A stretch of 64,000 bases of DNA from Nonomuraea polychroma (GTDB taxonomy: Bacteria; Actinomycetota; Actinomycetes; Streptosporangiales; Streptosporangiaceae), in contig NZ_SAUN01000001.1 of NCBI RefSeq assembly GCF_004011505.1, positions 8,893,501 to 8,957,500 of the forward strand, read 5' to 3'. Of this stretch, positions 42,997 to 51,661 are shown one piece after another. The translations under genes and the position numbers were made by a program. Position 1 is the stretch's first letter; every line of letters starts with the position of its first letter. A model generated the notes under the pieces. That model was not told the origin of the DNA. It ran no database searches and saw only the letters and a list, made by a program, of their open reading frames with translations.

Positions 42997-44394
42997 GTGC
43001 TCGACGATGGCGGCCTCCAGGCACTCCGTGAGGCGGCGCGCCTGTCTCCGGACAATCTTCCCCTTCGGCGGCATCTCGCCGATCAGCTCCTGAAGAAGGG
43101 GTACCTCGCCGAAGCCGAGGCCGAGTTCCGGGCCGCGCTCGTGCTGGCCCCCAAGGACACGGACGTCGTCGCCGGGCTGGCCGAGGCGTTCGTCCGGCAG
43201 AGCGCGCACGGAGAGGCGCTGGCGGTGCTCGAACCGTTCCTGGCCGACTTCCACGCCTACCCGCCGCGGATGGGGATTCTCGCGGCCAGGGCGCTACTCG
43301 GGGAGGGTGAGCAGGGGAAGGCGGCCTACCGCTACTACGAGGCGATCTCCCGCGATCCGTCCCTCGCCGACCCCGAGCTGGCCGAGCGGCTGCCGATCCC
43401 GATCGTGCCCTCCAAGTCCGCCCCAGCGGCCCCGCCCGCGCCCGCCGCTCCCGCGCCGGCGTACGCCGCCCTGGCGGGCGCGCCGGCGCCCTCGGCTGCC
43501 GACTCCGCGCCCGGCGGGGCGGAGGTGGAGCGGTCGAAGCACACCTTCGCCGACGTGGCCGGGATGGAGGCGGTCAAGGAGGCGCTGCGGGTCAAGCTCC
43601 TACTGCCGATCCAGCAGCCGGAGCTGTTCGCCGCGTACGGCAAGCGCGCCGGCGGCGGCGTCCTGCTGTACGGCCCGCCGGGAGCGGGCAAGACCCACCT
43701 GGCCAGGGCCGCGGCCGGCGAGCTTGGCGCGTCGTTCGTCAACGTCGGCCTGGCCGACATCCTCGACATGTACGTCGGCTCCAGCGAGCGCAACCTGCGC
43801 GCCACGTTCGACCTGGCCCGCCGCAACCGCCCGTGCGTGCTGTTCTTCGACGAGGTCGACGCGCTGGCCGCGCGCCGCTCCGACATGCGCCAGGCACACA
43901 CCAGGCAGCTCGTCAACCAGTTCCTGGCCGAGCTCGACGGCGTGGACCAGGACGCCAACGAGGGCGTCCTGGTGCTGGCCGCCACGAACGCGCCCTGGTA
44001 CATCGACGTGGCCTTCCGCCGCCCGGGGCGCTTCGACCAGCTCGTGTTCGTGCCGCCGCCGGACACCGCGGCGCGGGCGGCCATCCTGCGCATCCTCTGC
44101 CGTGACAAGCCGCTGGCCGAGATGGACTTCGACGCGGTGGCGCGGGCCACGGAGCACTACGTCGGCGCGGACCTGAAGGGCCTGGTGGACCGCGCGGTGG
44201 AGGTCAAGCTCCAGCAGTCGATCAGCGCGGGCCGCGCCATCCCGTTGTCCACGGCCGACCTGCTGGCCGCCGCCCAGGGCACCCGGCCCTCCTCTGTGCG
44301 CGAATGGATGGCCACCGCCCGGAACTACGTGCTGCACGCCAACGAGTCAGGCGCGTGGGACGAGCTGATGCCATGGATCAAGGCCAAATGGTGA
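42997..44394 (+). CDS. TPR plus AAA+ ATPase (FtsH/VCP-type fold), 465 aa
   Basis: Two TPR-like helices pairs (about 1-120) are followed by a Pro/Ala linker (about 140-175) and a classical AAA+ domain. Walker A is GPPGAGKTH (about 225), Walker B is CVLFFDEVDAL (about 283), sensor 1 is AATNAPW, and Arg fingers are in FRRPGRFDQ. It has no protease or DNA-binding domain. The GTG start lies inside a 14-bp palindrome, CGAGCACGTGCTCG (42990-43003), and follows AAGGGAC. It is coupled to the next TPR gene. Likely a remodelling ATPase with that partner. Confidence 0.85.
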   Translation: MLDDGGLQALREAARLSPDNLPLRRHLADQLLKKGYLAEAEAEFRAALVLAPKDTDVVAGLAEAFVRQSAHGEALAVLEPFLADFHAYPPRMGILAARALLGEGEQGKAAYRYYEAISRDPSLADPELAERLPIPIVPSKSAPAAPPAPAAPAPAYAALAGAPAPSAADSAPGGAEVERSKHTFADVAGMEAVKEALRVKLLLPIQQPELFAAYGKRAGGGVLLYGPPGAGKTHLARAAAGELGASFVNVGLADILDMYVGSSERNLRATFDLARRNRPCVLFFDEVDALAARRSDMRQAHTRQLVNQFLAELDGVDQDANEGVLVLAATNAPWYIDVAFRRPGRFDQLVFVPPPDTAARAAILRILCRDKPLAEMDFDAVARATEHYVGADLKGLVDRAVEVKLQQSISAGRAIPLSTADLLAAAQGTRPSSVREWMATARNYVLHANESGAWDELMPWIKAKW

Positions 44395-45590
44395 AAATCG
44401 ACCAGTCGCTCGATCGGGCGAGGATGCTGCTGCGGCTGCAGCGACCGGCCGACGCCGAGCGGGAGCTGCGCGGCGTGCTCGCCATCGAGCCGCAGCAGGA
44501 CATGGCGCACTGCCTGCTGGCCATTGCCCTGGTCCACCAGGGCAAGGCGGCCGAGGCGATGGTCATGGCGCGGGAGGCGATACGCCTGGTGCCGGATCAC
44601 TGGTATCCGCAATACGTGGCCGGGCAGGTGTTCTACCGCATCGGCCTGGCCGACCCGGCGATCGCCGCCGCGAAGGAGTCACTGGCGCACTCCACCGAGG
44701 AGACGTCAACGTGGGAGCTGCTGGCCCGCGCCCACATGATCAAGGGGCAGTGGCGTGAGGCGGCGGATGCGGCCCAGCGCGGGCTGGCCCTCGATCCGCA
44801 GGTGTCGGACCTGGTGAGCCTGCTGTCGATGGCCCACACCAAGCTCGGTGAGGCCGGACCGGCCAGGGCCGCCGCCGCGCACGCCGTACAGCTGGACCCG
44901 GAGAGCGCCACCGCGCACCTGGCGGCCGGCCGGGCGGCGCTGGCCTTCGGCGACCCCAAGGCGGCCGCCGACTCCTTCCGCGAGGTGCTCCGCCTCGACC
45001 CCGGCTTCGGCCCCGCCAGGGATCTGCTGGTGGCGGCGCTCAAGCAGCGCAACCCGCTCCAGCGCATGCTCTCGAACCTGCGGCGCCGCTACCTCGGCGG
45101 CTGGCGGCTGGTGTTCCTGCTGCCCGTGGCCCCGCCGCTGATCGCCGTCTTCGTCCTCATCGCGCTGCTGCACTGGGCGGCGTGGGTGGGCGAGACGGTG
45201 ACCGTGCTGCGGCTGGCCCGGGCCAAGGCCACCCGGCTGCTCTTCGAGGGCTCCGAGGCCCGCGTGGCCATGGCGTGCTGCGCCCTGCTCCTCGCCGGGG
45301 CGGCGGTGCTCGCGCTGGGCATCGCGCTCGGCCATGAGGCGGTCGGCACCGCGGGCGTGGCGGTCATGGCTCTGGTCACCCCTGTGCAGGAGGCCACGCA
45401 CACCGGCTCGCCCCGCGGCCGCAAGGTGCTCTACGGGTGGGCGGGGCTGCTGGTCCTGGCCATCGCGGCGGCGGTTGTCGCGGGCTCGCCGGCCGTCGCG
45501 TTGCTGAGCGTCTACGCCGGGCTTGGCACGATCTGGGTGGCGGCGGGCGTACGACGCTTCTTCCTCGACGGCACCGCAGCCGAGCTGTAG
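44388..45590 (+). CDS. TPR-repeat membrane protein, partner of the AAA+ ATPase
   Basis: A 400-residue protein. Six or so TPR units run from about 3 to 220. Four hydrophobic helices follow in the C-terminal half (about 240-390), so it is membrane-anchored with TPRs in the cytosol. ATG 44388 overlaps the ATPase stop by 7 bp in another frame; ATG 44373 is an alternative. The shared TPR content with the ATPase suggests a complex. The biological role is unknown. Confidence 0.82.
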   Translation: MVKIDQSLDRARMLLRLQRPADAERELRGVLAIEPQQDMAHCLLAIALVHQGKAAEAMVMAREAIRLVPDHWYPQYVAGQVFYRIGLADPAIAAAKESLAHSTEETSTWELLARAHMIKGQWREAADAAQRGLALDPQVSDLVSLLSMAHTKLGEAGPARAAAAHAVQLDPESATAHLAAGRAALAFGDPKAAADSFREVLRLDPGFGPARDLLVAALKQRNPLQRMLSNLRRRYLGGWRLVFLLPVAPPLIAVFVLIALLHWAAWVGETVTVLRLARAKATRLLFEGSEARVAMACCALLLAGAAVLALGIALGHEAVGTAGVAVMALVTPVQEATHTGSPRGRKVLYGWAGLLVLAIAAAVVAGSPAVALLSVYAGLGTIWVAAGVRRFFLDGTAAEL

Positions 45591-45591
45591 C

Positions 45592-45795
45592 TCACGCGCG
45601 GTCCGGGAGTGGGCGGCGGGCGATGGCGCGAGCCTCCTCGTGGCCCATCCCGAACATCCGCAGCAGTTGCTCGGCCAGCTCGTCCGGCGAGTCCTCGGTC
45701 ACGAGGTCCGGATGCTCAAGCCAGAGCTGCAGGAACCCCAGCAGCGAGCCGCCCGCCCCGGCCAGCGCCACGTGCCGGTGAAGCGGAGTTCGCAT
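45592..45795 (-). pseudogene. C-terminal fragment of a TetR-family regulator
   Basis: 67 residues (ALAGAGGSLLGFLQLWLEHPDLVTEDSPDELAEQLLRMF) match the C-terminal dimer helices of TetR proteins. There is no HTH upstream and no ribosome site at the ATG at 45795. The 170 bp above it holds no related frame. Truncated remnant. Confidence 0.6.
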
Positions 45796-45965
45796 CGGAC
45801 GTGCGTTCGGGCGGCTATCGGGGGCGGATCACCGTGGGCCGGGATCTGATGACGGCGACCATGGGCTGAACCGGCGCCGGCGATATTCACGTTCTGTGAT
45901 AGGGGGTGACGCACAGGAGCATGCCACACTGTATTTGCGATCACCCCCCGTCTTCAGGAGACTCC

Positions 45966-46832
45966 GTGAAGAGGCCTGCGAAGAAGTCTTCGCCACTCGT
46001 GCTGGACCCCGTCCTGATCATCGGCACCACCCTGTCGGTCCTGCTCGGCGTGATCTTCTACGTCCGTGAGGACACCGCCCAGGGACTGGCGCTGCTGGCC
46101 GGGCTCATCGGCGGCGTCATCACGTTACAGGTGCAGACCCTGCTCAGAGAGAAGCGCAGGGTCGATCACGAGACGACCGTGGGCCAGCTCGTCTCCACGA
46201 TCGAGAAGATCCCATGGCTGACGGAGCTGATGGTGCCCATCCTCCGTGCGGCCAAGCACGTGGAGCGCGAATACCCCGGCACTCCAGCCGTCGACGCCTG
46301 CCGGGCGGCGTTCGACGAATGCCTGCGCACTCTCACCGACCTGGAGCGGGGGCACTTCCGCACGCCCTACGGCGACAACGCGGTTTTCCAGCGCCTGATC
46401 GACCAGACGAAGCGCACCATGTGCGCCACCAGCGTGCCCTCGGTGGATCTCGCCTGGTGGCGCGAGCCGGTCGGCAGGCAATACTGGGAGGCCCAGCTCA
46501 ATGCGCTGAAGCGCGGCGTGAAGATCCGCAGGGTGTTCATCTACCGCGAGTGGACCGACGAGCTCGACGAGCTGGCGCGCGAGCAGATCGCCGCCGGGGT
46601 CCAGGTGCGCCGGGTGCATGTCGACCGGCTACCCCCGGCCATGCGGGTGATCAGCGCCCTGTGGGACGGCTCGTGCGGCCACGAGCTCAGCTACACCGCC
46701 GCGGGCGAGGCCGTCTACGACACCTTCACGGTCTCCCCTCCTGATCTCGAACGGCTGATGACGCAGTTCGAGATGATCGAGAGGAACGCCGTGGAGCTGG
46801 ATCAGCCGCGGACGCCGGACTCCGTCTCCTGA
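45966..46832 (+). CDS. Membrane-anchored protein of unknown function, 288 aa
   Basis: Two close hydrophobic helices (about 13-32 and 40-55) anchor a cytosolic C-terminal domain of 230 residues. Visible marks are YWEAQLNALKRGVKIRRVFIYREWTDELDELAREQIAAGVQVRRVHVDRL, a strand-helix-strand that recalls PLD-like or sensor folds, but no catalytic HKD is present. GTG 45966 follows AGGAGAC. Its last 107 bp overlap the end of the convergent RarD gene. Confidence 0.75.
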   Translation: MKRPAKKSSPLVLDPVLIIGTTLSVLLGVIFYVREDTAQGLALLAGLIGGVITLQVQTLLREKRRVDHETTVGQLVSTIEKIPWLTELMVPILRAAKHVEREYPGTPAVDACRAAFDECLRTLTDLERGHFRTPYGDNAVFQRLIDQTKRTMCATSVPSVDLAWWREPVGRQYWEAQLNALKRGVKIRRVFIYREWTDELDELAREQIAAGVQVRRVHVDRLPPAMRVISALWDGSCGHELSYTAAGEAVYDTFTVSPPDLERLMTQFEMIERNAVELDQPRTPDSVS

Positions 46833-47688
46833 GCCCTTCGGCGGTCAGCATGGCGAGCGAGACCCACAGCAGCCCGAACGCCGCCCACCTGGCCGCCGAC
46901 ATGACCTCACGGAACACCAGGACCCCGATCACGAACTGCACGACGGGCTCGATGAACTGCAGCATGCCGACGACGCTGAGCGGGATCCTCGTGGTCGCGG
47001 CGCTGAACAGCAGCATCGGCAGCATCATGACGAACCCGGAGCCGATGCCGAGGAGCGTGTTGGCCACGGACACGTGACCGAACGTGGCCTGGCCGGACGT
47101 CTGGATCACGACCGTGTAGACCACGGCGAAGGGAAACAGCACCGCCGTCTCCACCATCAACCCTTCGGCGGCTCCGACCCCGACCCGCTTCTTGATCAGA
47201 CCGTACGCGCCGAAGGTGGTCGCCAGGCCGAGCGCGATCCAGGGCAGCCCGCCGTACGCGACCGTGAGAACGGCCACGGCGGCGGCGCCCAGCCCGATCG
47301 CGGCCCATTGCCAGGCTCGTAACCGTTCACCCAGGAGCGCCACCCCAAGCGCGACGCTGACCAGCGGGGTGATGAAGTAGCCGAGCGAGGCGTCGACCAC
47401 GTGGCCGCTCATCGTCGCCCAGATGAACAACCCCCAGTTGGCGGACGTCAGGACGCCGGCGAGGGCGAGCAGTGCCAGGTCGCGCGGACGGCGTAAGATC
47501 GCCGTCACCTGCCGGCGGCGGCCGATGGCCAGCACCAAGAGCCCGACCGCCACCGGCGACCAGAGCACGCGCAGCGCCAGGATCTCGACCGCGCCTGTGG
47601 GCTCGACCAGTGGCCAATAAAGTGCCGACAATCCCCACAGCACGTACGCCGCCACGCCGAGCAGGACACCTTGCCGCGCAACGGACAT
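46726..47688 (-). CDS. rarD: RarD/EamA-family permease
   Basis: A 320-residue transporter with ten helices in two EamA halves (GVAAYVLWGLSALYWPLVEPTGAVEILALRVLWSP, SANWGLFIWAT, QFIEPVVQFVIGVLVFRE). The family includes RarD-type drug/metabolite exporters. The core ends near residue 285. A further 30 or so Ser/Arg-rich residues are coded in the part that overlaps the neighbouring gene. ATG 47688 is the first Met before the first helix. Confidence 0.9.
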   Translation of the reverse strand: MSVARQGVLLGVAAYVLWGLSALYWPLVEPTGAVEILALRVLWSPVAVGLLVLAIGRRRQVTAILRRPRDLALLALAGVLTSANWGLFIWATMSGHVVDASLGYFITPLVSVALGVALLGERLRAWQWAAIGLGAAAVAVLTVAYGGLPWIALGLATTFGAYGLIKKRVGVGAAEGLMVETAVLFPFAVVYTVVIQTSGQATFGHVSVANTLLGIGSGFVMMLPMLLFSAATTRIPLSVVGMLQFIEPVVQFVIGVLVFREVMSAARWAAFGLLWVSLAMLTAEGLRRRSPASAADPAPRRSSRSSRTASSAVRDQEGRP

Positions 47689-47879
47689 CCATCCACAGTA
47701 CGTGCTCGCCCTTCCCGTGATCGGCCCGGTGCTCAGCCGGCCGCCCGGTCCCGGCGGTGGCAACGCGGCCGGGCGAGGGCCGGAATGTATGCGTGGCGTA
47801 CCTGCCTGGTATGTGAATTGTCCCGTCCGTTTCTAACGTCTCCGGTGATCCCCAAAACGCCCAAAGAGAGGCGGTTCGC

Positions 47880-48059
47880 GTGAAAATCGGAAAGTTGAGC
47901 GACTGGCTGCTGTCCAAGGTGGTCCCGGAGCACTCGGCCCAGGCGGCGTGCCCGTGCTGGTACGAGGGCAACTCCTGCCTCGTCCGCAAGTGCTGTACGT
48001 GGGGCGCCTCCTGCGGTACCGGCGAGTCGTGCGGTCCCTGGCACTGCAACTGTTGCTGA
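47880..48059 (+). CDS. Cys-rich precursor peptide, 59 aa (candidate disulfide-bonded product)
   Basis: A short gene with GTG 47880 preceded by GAGAGGCGG (8 nt spacing). Residues 1-19 form a basic-amphipathic leader without a hydrophobic signal core (KIGKLSDWLLSKVVPEHS). Then comes A-Q-A|A, a signal-peptidase-type AxA site at 20-22. The last 36 residues hold ten Cys (24, 26, 33, 38, 39, 45, 51, 56, 58, 59), so five disulfides are possible. It is followed within 12 bp by a signal peptidase, then by redox proteins and an ABC exporter. It may be a bacteriocin-like or signalling peptide; no match to a named class was recognised. Confidence 0.8.
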   Translation: MKIGKLSDWLLSKVVPEHSAQAACPCWYEGNSCLVRKCCTWGASCGTGESCGPWHCNCC

Positions 48060-48070
48060 CGGCCACGTAG

Positions 48071-48514
48071 ATGACCATGTTCGCGTGGACGGCCGGTCTC
48101 CTCGCGGTCGCCGGACTCCTGCTGGTCCTGCTGGTCCTGCGACGCCGGCTCGCCGTCGTCGTGGTGTCCGGCCTCAGCATGGAGCCGACCTTCCACGCGG
48201 GCGATCGGCTCCTGGTCAGGCGGACGCGGCTGGCCCGGATCTCCGTCGGGGACGTCGTCGTGTTCGAGACGCCCGACTGGCTGGGCATCGGCGAGCCGCC
48301 GCCGCCCGAGCGGCGCTGGATGGTCAAGCGGGTGGTGGCGCTGCCCGGCGACCCGGTCCCGGACTCGGTCCGGGCCGTGGTGCCGGAGCGCCGGGTGGCG
48401 CCGGACCGTCTTGTCGTCCTCGGTGACAACCCGTCGGCCAGCTTCGACTCCCGGCAGTGCGGCTTCGTCGACGCCGGCACCCTGCTGGGAGTGGCGCTCC
48501 GCCGCATGTCCTGA
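48071..48514 (+). CDS. S26-family signal peptidase
   Basis: A 147-residue type I signal peptidase. One N-terminal helix (about 5-23) precedes the catalytic Ser in SGLSMEPT (Ser36) and Lys in WMVKRVVALPGD (Lys86); GDNPSASFDSR is box E. It is shorter than housekeeping LepB proteins. It starts 11 bp after the Cys-rich peptide gene, so it probably removes the AxA-ended leader of that peptide. Co-transcribed with the redox genes. Confidence 0.9.
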   Translation: MTMFAWTAGLLAVAGLLLVLLVLRRRLAVVVVSGLSMEPTFHAGDRLLVRRTRLARISVGDVVVFETPDWLGIGEPPPPERRWMVKRVVALPGDPVPDSVRAVVPERRVAPDRLVVLGDNPSASFDSRQCGFVDAGTLLGVALRRMS

Positions 48515-48534
48515 CCTGGTTGGAGGAAAGCTCC

Positions 48535-49050
48535 GTGGAGTACGTCGCCCTGGGCTGCCGGAGTCTGGTGGCTTTGCTGTTCCTCGTGTCGGCGGCGAGC
48601 AAGCTGCGCGGCAGGAGCGCATACGCCGATTTCCTGGCCGCGACCCGCAGGCTCGCACCACCGTGGCCGCCGGTCCGCGTGGCGGCCGCGACCGTGGTGG
48701 CCGCCGAGCTCGCGATCGTGGTGCTCGTCGCCGTGCCCGGCACCGTACAGGCGGGGTTCGCCCTGGCGATGGGCTTACTGGCGGCGTTCACCTGCGCGAT
48801 CGCGGCCGCGCTGCGGCGGGCCGAGCGCGCCCCCTGTGCGTGCTTCGGCGCCTCCGACCGCCCGCTCGGCCACGGCCACGTGGCACGCAACCTCATCCTC
48901 ATGGCCGTGTCCGCCCTGGGACTCCTCACGTACGCGCCCGTGACCGGCGACGTGGCGGCCATGCTGACCGCCGTCGCCGCCGGAGCGGTCGCCGCGATCG
49001 TCGTGGCCCTCGGCGACGACCTGATCGACCTGTTCAGCCCGACTGCCTGA
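48535..49050 (+). CDS. MauE/DoxX-like redox membrane protein
   Basis: A 171-residue protein with four or five helices. PCACFG (Cys101-x-Cys103) is the MauE redox signature. In methylamine-dehydrogenase operons MauE and the thioredoxin-like MauD are needed to form the many disulfides of the small subunit. The same pairing occurs here with a ten-Cys peptide. GTG 48535 follows GGAGGAAAG. It lies 20 bp after the peptidase gene. Confidence 0.87.
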   Translation: MEYVALGCRSLVALLFLVSAASKLRGRSAYADFLAATRRLAPPWPPVRVAAATVVAAELAIVVLVAVPGTVQAGFALAMGLLAAFTCAIAAALRRAERAPCACFGASDRPLGHGHVARNLILMAVSALGLLTYAPVTGDVAAMLTAVAAGAVAAIVVALGDDLIDLFSPTA

Positions 49051-49064
49051 CCTGGAGGTCAGCC

Positions 49065-49610
49065 ATGCCTTATGTCGTCACGCTCGTCATCCTGCTGGGC
49101 GTGCTCTGCCTGCTGAACCTGGCGCTGACCGTCGGCGTGATCCGGCGGCTGCGCAAGCATTCCGAGGCCCTCGCGGCCCGCTCCGACGACGGGCACGGGC
49201 GGCAGGCGATCCTGCCCGAGGGCGCGGTCGCGCCGCCGTACGACACCGTGGCCACGAACGGAGCCACCGTCTCACGGGACCTGAACTCGGAGCCGGTCCT
49301 GGTGGGCGTCTTCTCTCCCGGCTGCGACGCCTGCCACAAGGCGATGCCGGACTTCCTCGCCTCGGCCGAGCGCTTCCCCGGGGGTCCGGAGCAGGTCCTC
49401 GCCGTGATCGTCGATGACAAGGGAGACGCCGGGCCGCTGCGGGCGGAGCTGGAGCCCGTGGCCCGGGTGGTGGTCGAGGACATGGGCGGACCGGTCACGT
49501 CGGCGCTGCAGGTGCAGGCGTTCCCCGTCTTCGCGATCGTGGGCGGCGGCGGCCGGATCATGGCCAGCGGACTGCGGTTGAACCAGGTCTTCTCGTTCGC
49601 CCGGGCATAA
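49065..49610 (+). CDS. Membrane-anchored thioredoxin-like protein (MauD-type)
   Basis: A 181-residue protein. One N-terminal helix (about 4-25) anchors a thioredoxin fold with active site GCDACHKAMPDF (Cys87-x-x-Cys90) and the cis-Pro segment VQAFPVFAIV. With the MauE-like neighbour it would form a relay that makes or isomerises disulfides in the secreted peptide. ATG 49065 follows GGAGGTC. Spacing is 14 bp from mauE and 5 bp to the ABC exporter. Confidence 0.88.
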   Translation: MPYVVTLVILLGVLCLLNLALTVGVIRRLRKHSEALAARSDDGHGRQAILPEGAVAPPYDTVATNGATVSRDLNSEPVLVGVFSPGCDACHKAMPDFLASAERFPGGPEQVLAVIVDDKGDAGPLRAELEPVARVVVEDMGGPVTSALQVQAFPVFAIVGGGGRIMASGLRLNQVFSFARA

Positions 49611-49615
49611 CGACC

Positions 49616-51496
49616 GTGACCTCGGAGACGACCAACCCGGAGATCACCGCACCGATGGCGGCGGACGTGCGGATGAAGGCGAGCCCGGCGGCACTCGCCC
49701 GCGCACTCGGGCTGGCCTGGCAGGCCGGCCGGTGGCACGTGCTCGCGTACGCGATCCTGGCCCTGCTCGAAGCGGCCGTGCCCGTTGCCGCCGCCTGGCT
49801 GACCAAGTCGGCGCTGGACGTGATCGCGCACCGTGCGTCCGGCTCGTCCGGCTCGTCCGCGCTGGTGGCGGCGGGCGCGGGGCTGGCGGTGGCGGGCGTG
49901 GCGGCCATCACGCTCCCGCACGTCTCCAGCTATCTGCGCCAAGAGCTCCAGCGCCGCACCGGCCGCCTGGCTCAGGACCGGCTCTTCGCCGGCGTGGAGC
50001 GCCTCGCCGGCCTGGCCAAGTTCGAAGACCCCGCGTTCCTGGACCGGATGAGCCTGGCTCACACGTCAGGCGGCGCCGCCCCGAGCGCGGTGGTCTCCGG
50101 GACGCTGGCGGTCTGCCGTGGGTTCGTCACGGTGCTGGGCTTCCTCGGCTCGTTGCTGGTCCTCAGCCCGCTGCTGGCCGGCGCGGTCCTGGTGGCGGCG
50201 CTGCCCGCGCTGGCCGCCGAGCTGCGTCTGTCGCGCCAGCGCGCGTCCATGATGTGGCGGATCGGGCCGATGGAACGGCGCGAGCTGTTCTACCGGCAGC
50301 TCCTGACCAGCGTGCGAGCCGCCAAGGAGCTGCGTCTGTTCGGCGCCGGCCGATATTTCCGGTCCAGGATGAACGCCGAGCGGCTCGCGGCCGACTCGGA
50401 ACGCCGCCGCCTCGACCGCCGCGAGCTGAGCGTCGAGGGCGGGCTCGGGCTGTTGTCCGGCGTGATCTCCGGCGGTGGGCTGATCTGGGCGTTGTTCGCC
50501 GCCGTCGAGGGCCGGCTCACCGCAGGTGACATCGCCCTGCTCGCCACCTCGATCGTCGGCGTGCAGTCGGCGCTCGCCGGGCTCGTCGGCGAGGTGACGA
50601 TGGCGCATCAGCAGCTGCTCAACTTCGACCACTACCTGACCGTGACCGGCGCCGGGCCCGACCTGCCGGTGCCGGCGAGGCCGGTGGTGCCGCCCACCCT
50701 ACGGTACGGCATCGAGTTCCGCGACGTGTGGTTCCGCTATTCCCCCGAGCATCCCTGGTCGTTGCGCGGCGTCAGCTTCACGATCCCGTACGGCTCCGCG
50801 GTCGCCCTGGTGGGCAGGAACGGCGCGGGCAAGAGCACGCTCGTCAAGCTGCTGTGCAGGTTCTACGACCCGGACCGGGGCGCGATCCTGTGGGACGGCG
50901 TCGACCTGCGCGACCTCGATCCCGCCGAGCTGCGCGACCGGATCGGCGCGGTGTTCCAGGACTACATGGAGTACGACCTGACCGCTGCGGAGAACATCGC
51001 GATCGGCGACGTGGCGGGCCGCGACAAGCCGGCCGCCTCCGCCGCCCGCATCGAGGCCGCGGCCAGGAAGGCAGGCGTGCACGACGCGATCAGCGCGTTG
51101 CCGCGCGGCTACGACACGTTGCTGACGAGGATGTTCTTCGGGCCCGATCCGGAGGCCGGGGTGGTGTTGTCGGGCGGGCAGTGGCAGCGGCTCGCGCTGG
51201 CCCGCGCGGTGCTGGGTGAGGGGCGCGACCTGCTGGTCCTGGACGAGCCGAGCTCGGGGCTCGACGCCGAGGCCGAGCACGAGATCCACAACCGGCTGCG
51301 CGAGCATCGGGCGGGGCGTACGAGCCTGCTGATCTCGCATCGGCTGGGGGCCGTGCGGGAGGCGGACGTGCTCGTGGTGCTCGACGACGGGCAGGTGGTC
51401 GAGCAGGGCTCGCACGACGAGTTGATCACGCTCGACGGTCTCTACCGGAAGCTCTTCGACCTCCAGGCCCAGGGCTACCACCCCGCCGACGCCTGA
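49616..51496 (+). CDS. ABC exporter (permease-ATPase fusion)
   Basis: A 626-residue half transporter. Six helices (about 35-330) precede the ATPase with Walker A GRNGAGKST (about 400), signature LSGGQWQRLALARA and Walker B LLVLDEPSSGLD. There is no C39 peptidase domain, so leader removal must be done by another enzyme, the S26 peptidase being the obvious one. It should export the peptide as a homodimer. GTG 49616 has a weak site. It is the last gene of the peptide operon. Confidence 0.92.
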   Translation: MTSETTNPEITAPMAADVRMKASPAALARALGLAWQAGRWHVLAYAILALLEAAVPVAAAWLTKSALDVIAHRASGSSGSSALVAAGAGLAVAGVAAITLPHVSSYLRQELQRRTGRLAQDRLFAGVERLAGLAKFEDPAFLDRMSLAHTSGGAAPSAVVSGTLAVCRGFVTVLGFLGSLLVLSPLLAGAVLVAALPALAAELRLSRQRASMMWRIGPMERRELFYRQLLTSVRAAKELRLFGAGRYFRSRMNAERLAADSERRRLDRRELSVEGGLGLLSGVISGGGLIWALFAAVEGRLTAGDIALLATSIVGVQSALAGLVGEVTMAHQQLLNFDHYLTVTGAGPDLPVPARPVVPPTLRYGIEFRDVWFRYSPEHPWSLRGVSFTIPYGSAVALVGRNGAGKSTLVKLLCRFYDPDRGAILWDGVDLRDLDPAELRDRIGAVFQDYMEYDLTAAENIAIGDVAGRDKPAASAARIEAAARKAGVHDAISALPRGYDTLLTRMFFGPDPEAGVVLSGGQWQRLALARAVLGEGRDLLVLDEPSSGLDAEAEHEIHNRLREHRAGRTSLLISHRLGAVREADVLVVLDDGQVVEQGSHDELITLDGLYRKLFDLQAQGYHPADA

Positions 51497-51661
51497 CGCG
51501 TGGTCTCCCGGCCGCCCGTCCTCGGACGCGTGATCCACGGTGCCCGTCCCGCAGCAGCGGACGCGCCTTGACGGGGGCGCTGGCCGCCAAGGGCCCCTCC
51601 CCTCCCCAAAGGACCTCAGCCGACGTGCGGAGGCGGGCGGAGGTGGAGGGGGTGGGCGGGG

